From the NCBI GenBank assembly GCA_937896665.1, contig CALBNS010000087.1:62001-126000 (forward strand): a stretch of 64,000 nt of DNA. Direction: 5' to 3'. How positions within the stretch are numbered: position 1 is the stretch's first letter; the number at the start of each line of letters is the position of its first letter. The DNA is from an uncultured Clostridia bacterium (GTDB taxonomy: Bacteria > Bacillota > Clostridia > Lachnospirales > Lachnospiraceae). Shown in pieces: positions 42,478 to 51,731 of the stretch. The translations under genes and the position numbers were made by a program. The notes beneath the pieces are model-generated. The model saw only the letters and a list, made by a program, of their open reading frames with translations. It was not told where the DNA came from and did no database searches.

Positions 42478-44145
42478 ATGAGAAGTGATACAGTAACAAA
42501 AGGAATACAGCAGGCTCCGCATCGCTCATTATTTAATGCATTGGGGTATACAGAAGAAGAAAGAAGAAGACCTTTAGTAGGTATCGTGTGTTCTTACAAT
42601 GAGATTGTACCGGGACATATGAATTTGGATAAGATTTGTGATGCAGTAAAGATGGGTGTTGCAATGGCAGGCGGAACACCAATTATGTTCCCTGCAATCG
42701 CTGTTTGTGATGGAATTGCAATGGGTCATGTGGGTATGAAATATTCTCTTGTTACAAGAGACTTGATTGCAGACTCTACAGAAGCAATGGCAATGGCACA
42801 CCAGTTTGATGCACTTGTTATGATTCCAAACTGTGATAAAAATGTTCCGGGATTACTGATGGCAGCCGCAAGAATCAATGTTCCGACAGTTTTTGTCAGT
42901 GGTGGACCAATGTTAGCAGGAAAAGTAAAAGGCTGCAAGAGAAGTCTTTCAAGTATGTTTGAAGCAGTTGGTTCTTATGCAGCAGGAACTATGACAGAAG
43001 AGGACGTAACAGAATTTGAAGAAAAAGTATGTCCGACATGTGGTTCATGTTCCGGTATGTATACAGCGAATAGTATGAACTGCCTGACGGAAGTGCTCGG
43101 TATGGGTCTTGGAGGAAACGGAACAATTCCGGCCGTATATTCAGAAAGAATCCGTCTTGCAAAGCATGCAGGTATGAAGGTTATGGAATTATGGGAGAAG
43201 AATATCCGTCCAAGAGATATTATGACGGAAAAGGCGATTTTAAATGCACTTACAGTAGATATGGCACTCGGATGTTCTACGAACAGCATGCTTCATTTGC
43301 CGGCAATTGCACATGAAATCGGTATGGATTTTGATATTACATTCGCAAATGAAATCAGTGCAAAGACTCCGAACCTTTGTCATCTCGCACCGGCCGGTCC
43401 AACCTATATGGAAGATTTAAATGAAGCCGGTGGCGTATATGCGGTTATGAACGAACTGAATAAGAAGAATTTATTATATACAGACTGTATGACAGTTACG
43501 GGAAAAACAGTCGGCGAAAATATTGCCAATGCAGTGAACAGAGACCTTGAAGTAATCAGACCAATTGAAAATCCTTACAGTGAGACAGGAGGGCTTGCAG
43601 TTCTTACAGGAAACCTTGCACCGGATGGCGGTGTTGTAAAACGTTCTGCAGTAGTGGAGGAGATGATGGTTCATGAAGGACCTGCAAGAGTATTTGACTG
43701 TGAAGAAGATGCAATTGAAGCAATCAAAGGTGGAAAGATTGTAGCAGGAGATGTAGTAGTAATCCGTTATGAAGGACCTAAGGGTGGTCCTGGTATGCGT
43801 GAAATGTTAAACCCAACATCTGCAATTGCAGGTATGGGACTTGGTTCAAGCGTGGCTTTAATTACAGATGGACGTTTCAGCGGTGCTTCGAGAGGAGCCT
43901 CTATCGGTCATGTTTCACCGGAAGCAGCAGTCGGCGGACCGATCGCATTGGTAGAAGAAGGCGATATCATTAAGATTAACATTCCGGAAACTAAGATAGA
44001 GCTTATGGTATCTGATGAAGTAATGGCAGAAAGAAGAGCAAATTGGAAGCCAAGAGAACCAAAGGTAACGACAGGATATCTTGCAAGATACGCATCTATG
44101 GTTACATCTGGCAACAGAGGTGCTATCCTCGAAATTCCAAGATAA
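42478..44145 (+). CDS. ilvD: Dihydroxy-acid dehydratase
   Basis: Dehydrates dihydroxy acids to the 2-keto acids of valine and isoleucine synthesis, with an iron-sulfur cluster. The 555-residue protein shows the conserved cysteine segments 'PNCDKNVPG' and 'CPTCGSCSGMYTANSMNC', and the C-terminal 'GRFSGASRGASIGH'. The ATG at 42478 has AGGAGG eight bases upstream; a TTG at 42454 is less likely. It lies between leuB and ilvB with short spacers. Confidence 0.95.
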   Translation: MRSDTVTKGIQQAPHRSLFNALGYTEEERRRPLVGIVCSYNEIVPGHMNLDKICDAVKMGVAMAGGTPIMFPAIAVCDGIAMGHVGMKYSLVTRDLIADSTEAMAMAHQFDALVMIPNCDKNVPGLLMAAARINVPTVFVSGGPMLAGKVKGCKRSLSSMFEAVGSYAAGTMTEEDVTEFEEKVCPTCGSCSGMYTANSMNCLTEVLGMGLGGNGTIPAVYSERIRLAKHAGMKVMELWEKNIRPRDIMTEKAILNALTVDMALGCSTNSMLHLPAIAHEIGMDFDITFANEISAKTPNLCHLAPAGPTYMEDLNEAGGVYAVMNELNKKNLLYTDCMTVTGKTVGENIANAVNRDLEVIRPIENPYSETGGLAVLTGNLAPDGGVVKRSAVVEEMMVHEGPARVFDCEEDAIEAIKGGKIVAGDVVVIRYEGPKGGPGMREMLNPTSAIAGMGLGSSVALITDGRFSGASRGASIGHVSPEAAVGGPIALVEEGDIIKINIPETKIELMVSDEVMAERRANWKPREPKVTTGYLARYASMVTSGNRGAILEIPR

Positions 44146-44163
44146 AGAAAAGGGGAAGAATTT

Positions 44164-45840
44164 ATGCAGTTAACAGGAGCAGAAATCTTAATTGAGTGTT
44201 TGAAAGAACAGGGTGTAGATACCATATTTGGTTATCCGGGCGGAGCTATTTTGAATGTATATGATGCTTTATATAAACATGGAGAGATTCGTCACATTCT
44301 GACATCACATGAGCAGGGCGCTTCTCATGCGGCTGACGGATATGCCAGAGCAACCGGAAAGGTTGGAGTGTGTTTTGCAACAAGTGGTCCCGGTGCGACG
44401 AATCTTGTCACAGGTATTGCGACAGCATATATGGATTCCATTCCAGTCGTTGCAATTACCTGTAATGTAGGAGTGTCACTGCTTGGAAAAGACAGCTTTC
44501 AGGAGATTGACATTGCAGGTGTTACAATGCCAATCACGAAATATAATTATATTGTAAAAGATGTCAGCAAGCTTGCAGACACAATTCGAAAGGCCTTTAC
44601 GATTGCCAGAACAGGACGGCCGGGTCCTGTATTAATCGATATTCCAAAAGATGTGACTGCCAATGTGTGTGAGTATGAGAAAAAAGAACTCGATACTTCT
44701 TGCACTGTAGGCAAAGAAATTAATCTGGAAGAAATTGAGACAGCAGTAGAACTCATTAAAAAAGGGAAAAAACCATATATTTTTGTAGGTGGTGGTGCAG
44801 TGTTATCCGATGCAAGCGAAGCATTAATTGAATTTGCACATAAATTGGATGCACCTGTGACAGATACTTTGATGGGGAAAGGTGCGTTTCCTGGAACAGA
44901 TGAACTGTATTCTGGTATGTTGGGAATGCACGGAACAAAGGCTTCTAATTTCGGCGTAAGCCAATGTGATTTGTTAATTGTTTTAGGAGCAAGATTTAGT
45001 GACCGTGTAACCGGTAATGCAAAGAAATTCGCAAAGCATGCAAAAATTCTCCAAATTGATATTGATCCGGCTGAGATTGATAAGAACATTATTACCGATG
45101 CAAGCATTACAGGAGATTTGAATGAAGTTTTAAAAATCTTAAACGAAAGATTAGAACAGCAGGAACATACGGAGTGGAAAGCACAGATTCAGGAATACAA
45201 AGAGAAACATCCACTTACATATCATCCGGATATTTTAACAGGACCATTTGTTGTGGAAGAAATTTATAAACAGACAAATGGTGAGGCAATTATTACAACA
45301 GAAGTAGGACAGCACCAGATGTGGGCGGCACAGTTTTATAAGTATACAAAACCACGTACATTGCTTACATCAGGCGGTCTTGGAACAATGGGATACGGAC
45401 TCGGCGCTTCGATTGGAGCAAAGGTTGGAATGCCGGGAAAAACAGTTGTCAATATTGCGGGTGATGGCTGCTTCAGAATGAATATGAATGAGATTGCTAC
45501 AGCGGCAAGATATCATATCCCGATTATTCAGGTTGTAATCAATAACCGCGTGCTTGGTATGGTGCGGCAATGGCAGACATTATTCTATGGAAAACGTTAT
45601 TCAGCAACTGTTCTGAATGATGCAGTAGATTTTGTGAAGCTGTCAGAAGCAATGGGTGCAGTAGGGATGCTTGCGACAACGAAAGAGGAGTTTTCAGAAG
45701 CATTTGCAAAAGCATTGACATTAGGAAGACCGGTTGTAATTGACTGTCAGATTGACAGTGATGATAAAGTATGGCCGATGGTTGCACCGGGTGCAGCTAT
45801 TAGTGAAGCCTTCAGCGAAGAAGACTTAGATAATAAATAA
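44164..45840 (+). CDS. ilvB: Acetolactate synthase, large (catalytic) subunit
   Basis: ThDP- and FAD-dependent condensation of pyruvate (or with 2-ketobutyrate) in branched-chain amino acid synthesis. The 558-residue protein has the N-terminal 'GYPGGAILNVYD' and catalytic Glu in 'TSHEQGASHAADGYARATGK', and the ThDP-binding motif 'GDGCFRMNMNEIATAARYHIP' near residue 440. The regulatory small subunit ilvN is not next to it. It follows ilvD by 18 bases. Confidence 0.95.
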   Translation: MQLTGAEILIECLKEQGVDTIFGYPGGAILNVYDALYKHGEIRHILTSHEQGASHAADGYARATGKVGVCFATSGPGATNLVTGIATAYMDSIPVVAITCNVGVSLLGKDSFQEIDIAGVTMPITKYNYIVKDVSKLADTIRKAFTIARTGRPGPVLIDIPKDVTANVCEYEKKELDTSCTVGKEINLEEIETAVELIKKGKKPYIFVGGGAVLSDASEALIEFAHKLDAPVTDTLMGKGAFPGTDELYSGMLGMHGTKASNFGVSQCDLLIVLGARFSDRVTGNAKKFAKHAKILQIDIDPAEIDKNIITDASITGDLNEVLKILNERLEQQEHTEWKAQIQEYKEKHPLTYHPDILTGPFVVEEIYKQTNGEAIITTEVGQHQMWAAQFYKYTKPRTLLTSGGLGTMGYGLGASIGAKVGMPGKTVVNIAGDGCFRMNMNEIATAARYHIPIIQVVINNRVLGMVRQWQTLFYGKRYSATVLNDAVDFVKLSEAMGAVGMLATTKEEFSEAFAKALTLGRPVVIDCQIDSDDKVWPMVAPGAAISEAFSEEDLDNK

Positions 45841-45868
45841 AATAGTAGAATCAGTGGAGGAATGAAGG

Positions 45869-46951
45869 ATGAGCAGAGTATATAATTTTTCAGCAGGACC
45901 GGCGGTATTACCGGAAAGTGTATTAAAAGAGGCGGCAGCAGAGATGCTTGAGTACAAAGATACGGGAATGTCGGTAATGGAGATGAGTCACAGATCGAAA
46001 GCTTATGAAGAAATTATCCAGACGGCTGAGGCAGATCTTAGAGAGATCATGAATATCCCTGACAATTATAAAGTATTATTTTTACAGGGCGGAGCTTCTC
46101 AGCAGTTTGCAATGATTCCAATGAATCTTATGAAAAATAAAGTTGCAGATTATATTGTGACAGGGCAATGGGCGAAAAAAGCTTATCAGGAAGCTTCAAA
46201 ATATGGAAAAGCAAATAAGATTGCATGCTCAGAGGATGGGTCATTTTCTTATATTCCGGATTGTTCAGATTTGCCAATTTCAGAAGATGCTGACTATGTG
46301 TATATCTGCGAAAATAACACAATTTATGGAACAAAGTTTAAAGAACTTCCAAATACAAAAGGAAAGATTTTAGTATCTGACGTTTCTTCATGTTTCTTGT
46401 CAGAGCCTGTAGATGTCAGCAAATATGGAATTATCTACGGTGGTGTACAGAAGAATATCGGACCAGCCGGTGTTGTAATCGTAATTATTAGAGAAGATTT
46501 GATTACAGAAGATGTATTAGAAGGTACACCGACTATGTTGAAATACAAAACACATGCAGATGCCAAGTCTTTATATAACACACCACCTGCATATGGTATT
46601 TATATCTGTGGCAAGGTCTTTAAGTGGATTAAAGAGATGGGCGGACTTGAAGCAATGAAAGAAAGAAATGAAAGAAAAGCAAAGATTCTTTATGATTTCT
46701 TAGATGAGAGTAAATTGTTCAAAGGAACTGTCGTTCCAAAAGACCGTTCACTTATGAATGTACCATTTGTCACAGGTAATGCAGAGCTGGACGCAAAATT
46801 TGTAAAAGAAGCAAAGGCAGCAGGACTTGAAAACCTGAAAGGACACAGAAGTGTTGGAGGAATGCGTGCAAGCATCTACAACGCAATGCCTGAGGAAGGT
46901 GTAAAAGCATTGGTCGCATTTATGAAGAAATTTGAAGAGGAGAATCTGTAA
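45869..46951 (+). CDS. serC: Phosphoserine aminotransferase
   Basis: Converts 3-phosphohydroxypyruvate to phosphoserine with PLP. The 360-residue protein has 'FSAGPAVLPESVL' at the N-terminus, the PLP lysine in 'GGVQKNIGPAGV' (about 191-202) and a C-terminal 'HRSVGGMRASIYNAM'. It starts 28 bases after ilvB with GGAGG, and its stop is two bases before the serA start. Confidence 0.95.
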   Translation: MSRVYNFSAGPAVLPESVLKEAAAEMLEYKDTGMSVMEMSHRSKAYEEIIQTAEADLREIMNIPDNYKVLFLQGGASQQFAMIPMNLMKNKVADYIVTGQWAKKAYQEASKYGKANKIACSEDGSFSYIPDCSDLPISEDADYVYICENNTIYGTKFKELPNTKGKILVSDVSSCFLSEPVDVSKYGIIYGGVQKNIGPAGVVIVIIREDLITEDVLEGTPTMLKYKTHADAKSLYNTPPAYGIYICGKVFKWIKEMGGLEAMKERNERKAKILYDFLDESKLFKGTVVPKDRSLMNVPFVTGNAELDAKFVKEAKAAGLENLKGHRSVGGMRASIYNAMPEEGVKALVAFMKKFEEENL

Positions 46952-46952
46952 T

Positions 46953-48116
46953 ATGTATAAGTATCATTGTTTAAACGCAATTTCAGAGATTGGCCTGAGC
47001 CGGTTTTCAGAAAAATATATGGCTGATGGGAATATTCAGGAGGCAGACGCAGTTCTTGTAAGAAGTTCGGCAATGCATGACAGCGAGTTTGGTAAGAATT
47101 TAAAAGCAATTGCGCGTGCGGGAGCAGGTGTCAATAATATTCCACTTGAAAGATGTGCGGAGGAAGGTATTGTTGTATTCAATACACCAGGTGCAAATGC
47201 GAATGGTGTGAAAGAGCTGGTAATTGCAGGTATGCTCTTAGCAGCACGTGATGTTATTGGCGGTATTGAATGGGTAAAAGAGCACAAGGATGAAAGCGAT
47301 GTAGATAAACAGGCTGAAAAGGTGAAAAAAGCATTTGCCGGATATGAGCTTCAAGGGAAAAAACTTGGCGTAATTGGTCTTGGTGCAATCGGTGGTCTTG
47401 TGGCTAATGCAGCAATTCATCTTGGAATGGAAGTGTATGGATATGACCCATATGTTTCGGTAGATGCAGCATGGAAATTATCAAGGCACATTCATCATGC
47501 AAAAACAGTAGATGAGCTTTATAAGGCATGCGATTATATTACACTTCACGTACCAGCGTTAGACAGTACAAAAGGAATGATTAATAAAGAGTCAATCCAG
47601 TTGATGAAGGAAAACGTGGTTATTCTGAACTTTGCAAGAGGTACATTGGTAAATGATACAGATTTAATCGAAGCTCTGGCAGAAGGAAAAGTGAGAAAAT
47701 ATGTTACAGATTTTGCAGATTCAGAGATTGCTAATGCAAAAAATACAATCGTCATGCCACACCTTGGTGCCTCAACAGAGGAATCAGAAGATAACTGTGC
47801 AAAGATGGCAGTGCAGCAGGTAATGGAATACCTTGAAAATGGAAATATCAGAAATTCCGTAAATTATCCTAACTGCAGTATGGGTGAACGCGGTGATAAG
47901 ACAAGAATTACAGTGCTTCATCGTAATGTACCGAATACAATCGGTCAATTTACAACAATTCTTGCAGGTGCGGGAATAAATATTTCCGACATGACAAATA
48001 AAAGTAAGAATGAATATGCATATACTATTTTGGATGTTGAGGGAAATGTGGCAGAAGATGTGACGGATAAACTTAACAAAATTAAAGAAGTTTTAAGGGT
48101 CAGAGTCATTGCATAA
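46953..48116 (+). CDS. serA: D-3-phosphoglycerate dehydrogenase
   Basis: First step of serine synthesis, oxidation of 3-phosphoglycerate with NAD+. The 387-residue protein has the N-terminal substrate-binding part, the NAD-binding motif 'GLGAIGGLVANAAIHLG' (about 137-153), the catalytic Arg/Glu/His region ('FARGTLVNDTDL', 'MPHLGASTEES') and a short C-terminal ACT domain (about 320-387, 'NVPNTIGQFTTILAGAGINI'). The short form lacks the extra allosteric domain of some PGDHs. The start is at 46953 after GAGGAG; serC ends two bases upstream. Confidence 0.94.
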   Translation: MYKYHCLNAISEIGLSRFSEKYMADGNIQEADAVLVRSSAMHDSEFGKNLKAIARAGAGVNNIPLERCAEEGIVVFNTPGANANGVKELVIAGMLLAARDVIGGIEWVKEHKDESDVDKQAEKVKKAFAGYELQGKKLGVIGLGAIGGLVANAAIHLGMEVYGYDPYVSVDAAWKLSRHIHHAKTVDELYKACDYITLHVPALDSTKGMINKESIQLMKENVVILNFARGTLVNDTDLIEALAEGKVRKYVTDFADSEIANAKNTIVMPHLGASTEESEDNCAKMAVQQVMEYLENGNIRNSVNYPNCSMGERGDKTRITVLHRNVPNTIGQFTTILAGAGINISDMTNKSKNEYAYTILDVEGNVAEDVTDKLNKIKEVLRVRVIA

Positions 48117-48137
48117 GTAAGAAATGTAGCATATAAT
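48109..48137 (+). promoter_or_regulatory. Promoter of the polysaccharide deacetylase gene
   Basis: TTGCAT (48109-48114), a 17-base spacer and TATAAT (48132-48137). The -35 element lies inside the end of serA. Confidence 0.65.
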
Positions 48138-48170
48138 AGACATGGAGAGTTTATTATAGGGGTGCTACAG

Positions 48171-49052
48171 ATGAAAAAATATATGTTTCATGAAGATAGC
48201 AGGCACAAAAAGAGCGTTGTCATAATTGTTTGTTTATTGTTTTTGGCAGCATGCACTCTCGGTGCCTGCTTTAATTTGAGAAATATAAAAGAAATGATGC
48301 CTGTGCAGCATGTGAATGCGAGAAAAGTACAGATGGTTTTACCGGAAAAGCAGATCTTTAAGAACAGAAAAGACGGATTATATTATATTGCGGAGCATTT
48401 TTACTACTTTGAAAATGGAGAAATTGTTAATATCAAGCATAATGCAATTGATCCGAATAGACCGGTCATTGCCCTGACGTTTGATGATGGTCCTGGGAAA
48501 TATACAAAAACGCTTTTAGCCGAACTGAAAAAATATAATGCGCGAGCTACTTTTTTTATGGTAGGCACGAATGCCAAAAGATATCCGGAAGAGATTCAGA
48601 TGATGAAGGAAATGGGATGCGAATTGGGAAATCATTCTACAACGCATAAAAAATTCACAGAGCTGGACAGTGAGGGAATCAAGTCAGAAATTAGACAGAC
48701 GGATGAAGCAATTGCAGCAGCAGTTGGGAAAGACGCAAGTCTCATCCGTCCACCCTATGGTGCTGTCAATGACACTGTTCGAGAATCTGTAGATCGTCCG
48801 ATGATTATGTGGTCGTTGGATACTGCTGACTGGCAAAAGAAAAATGCAGAAAAAATTACAGAGTATGTTTTAAATTATGCGGATGATGGGGATATCATTT
48901 TAATGCATGATATACATAAGTACTCGGTAGATTCTATAATTCAGCTGCTTCCAAAGCTGACAGAAAAAGGATATCAACTTGTGACAGTCAGCGAATTAGC
49001 AGCATATAAGGGAATTCAATTACAAAATGGTGCGAAATATTTTTCGTTTTAA
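48171..49052 (+). CDS. Polysaccharide deacetylase, NodB/CE4 family
   Basis: 293 residues from the ATG at 48171 (AGGGG upstream). A single N-terminal membrane segment (about 15-37) anchors the enzyme outside. The NodB homology domain starts near residue 100 with 'ALTFDDGPGKYT' (catalytic Asp and metal Asp), followed by the metal His pair in 'NHSTTHKKF', 'RPPYGAVND' and 'LMHDIH'. Such enzymes deacetylate peptidoglycan or other cell-envelope N-acetylglucosamine, and in spore formers some act in cortex synthesis. Own promoter. Confidence 0.92.
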   Translation: MKKYMFHEDSRHKKSVVIIVCLLFLAACTLGACFNLRNIKEMMPVQHVNARKVQMVLPEKQIFKNRKDGLYYIAEHFYYFENGEIVNIKHNAIDPNRPVIALTFDDGPGKYTKTLLAELKKYNARATFFMVGTNAKRYPEEIQMMKEMGCELGNHSTTHKKFTELDSEGIKSEIRQTDEAIAAAVGKDASLIRPPYGAVNDTVRESVDRPMIMWSLDTADWQKKNAEKITEYVLNYADDGDIILMHDIHKYSVDSIIQLLPKLTEKGYQLVTVSELAAYKGIQLQNGAKYFSF

Positions 49053-49074
49053 AAGGGACCTCAAGGGTCCCTTT
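49052..49074 (-). terminator. Terminator of prs
   Basis: AAAGGGACC (49052-49060) pairs with GGTCCCTTT (49066-49074). On the minus strand it is followed by TAAAAC after four T of the stem; it may also stop the convergent deacetylase transcript. Confidence 0.6.
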
Positions 49075-49082
49075 GGTCGTTC

Positions 49083-50255
49083 TTATTTATTCTTGTGCCG
49101 TTCTAACAACGCATGAATTTTTTCTGTAGGATTCATAACATCCCCAATTGAAATATCGTGATTCAGTGAATCGATGATTAATGCAAGGAATTTACTCATA
49201 TCTGCGCTTGTAAAATATGGCTTTTCAAGAAGTGCCGGAGGTAGATATGTCAAGTTCGTGGTAATTACGCGGTCAATATAACCTTTTTTATAAAATTCAT
49301 CAAATTTATCAAAACCTTCTGTGAATAATCCAAATGTGGTAAAGGCGAATACACGGTTAGCACCTCGCCCTTTAATTTGTCTTGCGACATCCAGCATGCT
49401 TTCACCCGAAGAAATCATATCGTCAACGATAATTGCATTCTTTCCTTTTAAGTCATCTCCTAAAAATTCGTGTGCCACGATAGGGTTCTTGCCGTTGACA
49501 ACTCTCGAGTAATCACGGCGTTTATAGAACATACCCATGTCCACACCTAACACATTTGACAAATATACAGCACGGTGCATTGCGCCTTCATCAGGGCTTA
49601 TAATCATGAGATTATCTTTGTCCACTTTTAAATCAGGTTCTGCGTTAAGTAGTGCTTTCATAAACTGATAAGTAGGCATAAAATTATCAAAACCTTTGAT
49701 TGGAATTGCATTCTGTACACGTGGATCGTGGGCATCGAAGGTAATGATATTGGATACACCCATTGCCATTAATTCTTCCAAAGCAAGGGCACAGTCTAAA
49801 GATTCTCTTTTTGTACGTTTGTGCTGACGGCTTTCATATAAGAAAGGCATGATCACATTGATACGGCGTGCCTTTCCTGTAGCAGCGGAAATAATACGTT
49901 TCAAGTCTTGATAATGGTCGTCTGGTGACATGTGATTCAAATGTCCGTTCACAGTATAAGTAAGGCTGTAATTACATACGTCTACCATAATGAACAAGTC
50001 AACACCACGAATGGATTCTTTCAGGATACCTTTTGCTTCACCGGAACCAAAACGTGGACATGCGCTATCAATGAGATAGTTGGTGAGGTGATAGTTGGCA
50101 AGTTCGGCTGAAGGAGCATGCGTTTTGATTGCTTCCTGTCTGAAAGAAACGATGTAGTCATTAACTTTTTGTCCGAGTTCTTTACAACTATCCAATGCAG
50201 CAAGTTTTAACGGTGCAGTTGGAAGTTTCTTTTCTAATAATGTTATATCTGACAT
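49083..50255 (-). CDS. prs: Ribose-phosphate pyrophosphokinase (PRPP synthetase), long form
   Basis: Makes PRPP from ribose-5-phosphate and ATP. The protein has 390 residues from the ATG at 50255 (GGAGG upstream), about 70 more than classical Prs (about 315). The conserved 'DAHDPRVQNAI' and flexible-loop region 'RQHKRTKRESLD' are recognisable, and the PRPP-binding loop reads 'VDDMISSGES' rather than the usual DTAGT form. N- and C-terminal extensions account for the extra length. Similar long forms occur in Lachnospiraceae, so it is probably functional, but it is divergent. Confidence 0.88.
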   Translation of the reverse strand: MSDITLLEKKLPTAPLKLAALDSCKELGQKVNDYIVSFRQEAIKTHAPSAELANYHLTNYLIDSACPRFGSGEAKGILKESIRGVDLFIMVDVCNYSLTYTVNGHLNHMSPDDHYQDLKRIISAATGKARRINVIMPFLYESRQHKRTKRESLDCALALEELMAMGVSNIITFDAHDPRVQNAIPIKGFDNFMPTYQFMKALLNAEPDLKVDKDNLMIISPDEGAMHRAVYLSNVLGVDMGMFYKRRDYSRVVNGKNPIVAHEFLGDDLKGKNAIIVDDMISSGESMLDVARQIKGRGANRVFAFTTFGLFTEGFDKFDEFYKKGYIDRVITTNLTYLPPALLEKPYFTSADMSKFLALIIDSLNHDISIGDVMNPTEKIHALLERHKNK

Positions 50256-50405
50256 GAGTGCCTCCATAAATGTATGATATTTTAACTTTACGTTTTTATC
50301 TTAGCAAAAGAAACTATTCGTTTCAAGAATTTCATGAGAAAATTGCATTTTTAGTGAAAATTTAGTATGATAGTTAGGAGAATAGTGAACTTAGGGGAAA
50401 TGATA

Positions 50406-51716
50406 ATGAAACATGAGCATATTATAAAGCAGATTTTACCGGGAAGTATCGCAGACGAACTTGGTCTGGAGCCAGGGGACAGGCTGATTAGCATTAACGA
50501 TAGTGAGATTGAAGATGTGTTTGATTATCACTATCTGGTGAATGATGAAGAACTTGTATTATTAGTTGAAAAACCAGACGGTGAAGAGTGGGAGCTTGAG
50601 ATTGAAAAGGATTATGAAGAAGATTTAGGAATTGAATTTGAACAGGGATTGATGGATGAATACCGCTCATGCAGAAATAAGTGCATGTTCTGTTTCATAG
50701 ATCAGATGCCGAAAGGGATGAGAGAGACCCTTTATTTCAAAGATGATGATTCCCGATTGTCATTTTTACAGGGGAATTATATTACACTCACAAATATGAG
50801 TGACCATGATATTGACAGAATGGTGAAATATCATCTGGAGCCGATTAATATTTCCTTTCATACGACGAATCCGGAACTTCGCTGTAAGATGTTGCATAAC
50901 CGGTTTGCGGGAGAAGCATTGAAAAAAGTGGACAGACTTTATGAAGCCGGAATTCAGATGAATGGTCAGATTGTACTTTGTAAAGGTGTGAATGACGGCG
51001 AAGAGCTGGAGCGAAGTATCCGAGATTTGTCAGGATATCTTCCATATCTTCAAAGTGTTTCAGTTGTCCCGGTAGGGCTTACAAAATTCAGAGAAGGTTT
51101 ATATCCATTGGAACCATTTACCAGAGAAGATGCAAAAGAGGTACTTCGCACGATTCATAAATGGCAGGAGAAAATATATAAAGAATATGGACTTCATTTT
51201 ATACATGCGGGAGATGAATGGTATATTCTCGCAGGAGAAGAGATGCCGATAGAGGAAAAATATGACGGATACCTTCAGTTAGAGAATGGTGTTGGCATGA
51301 TGCGGCTTTTGCAGGATGAATTCGAGGAAGCTTTTCAGGAATTAGAAGGTGATGAACGAGAATTGGAAGTTTCCATGGCAACCGGTGTTCTTGCATATGA
51401 TTATTTGCAGGAGATGGTAGAAAAATTAAAAATAAAATTTCCAAATGTTAAAGTGCATCTTTATAAAATCATCAATTATTTCTTTGGTGAGACAATCACG
51501 GTGTCCGGACTGATTACAGGACAAGATCTGATTGCACAACTCAAAGGACAGAAACTTGGTGAAAGGTTGCTGCTTCCATGTAATATGTTAAGAAGTGGTG
51601 AAGAAGTATTTTTGGATGATATTACATTAGAAGAATTGAAAGAATCTTTACAAGTTGAGACAGATATTGTAAAATCAAGCGGACGAGACTTGATAGAAGA
51701 AATTCTAAACCATTAA
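50406..51716 (+). CDS. PDZ and radical-SAM protein, DUF512 family
   Basis: 436 residues from the ATG at 50406, placed by AGGGG eight bases upstream. Order: PDZ-like domain (about 1-65, 'ILPGSIADELGLEPGDRLI'), a cysteine cluster 'CRNKCMFCFIDQMPKGMR' (about 92-109, C-x3-C-x2-C) as in radical-SAM enzymes, a TIM-barrel-like middle and the DUF512 C-terminus. It sits directly before der, the fixed neighbour in Firmicutes. The reaction is unknown. Confidence 0.9.
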   Translation: MKHEHIIKQILPGSIADELGLEPGDRLISINDSEIEDVFDYHYLVNDEELVLLVEKPDGEEWELEIEKDYEEDLGIEFEQGLMDEYRSCRNKCMFCFIDQMPKGMRETLYFKDDDSRLSFLQGNYITLTNMSDHDIDRMVKYHLEPINISFHTTNPELRCKMLHNRFAGEALKKVDRLYEAGIQMNGQIVLCKGVNDGEELERSIRDLSGYLPYLQSVSVVPVGLTKFREGLYPLEPFTREDAKEVLRTIHKWQEKIYKEYGLHFIHAGDEWYILAGEEMPIEEKYDGYLQLENGVGMMRLLQDEFEEAFQELEGDERELEVSMATGVLAYDYLQEMVEKLKIKFPNVKVHLYKIINYFFGETITVSGLITGQDLIAQLKGQKLGERLLLPCNMLRSGEEVFLDDITLEELKESLQVETDIVKSSGRDLIEEILNH

Positions 51717-51731
51717 TATAGGAGAAATAAA

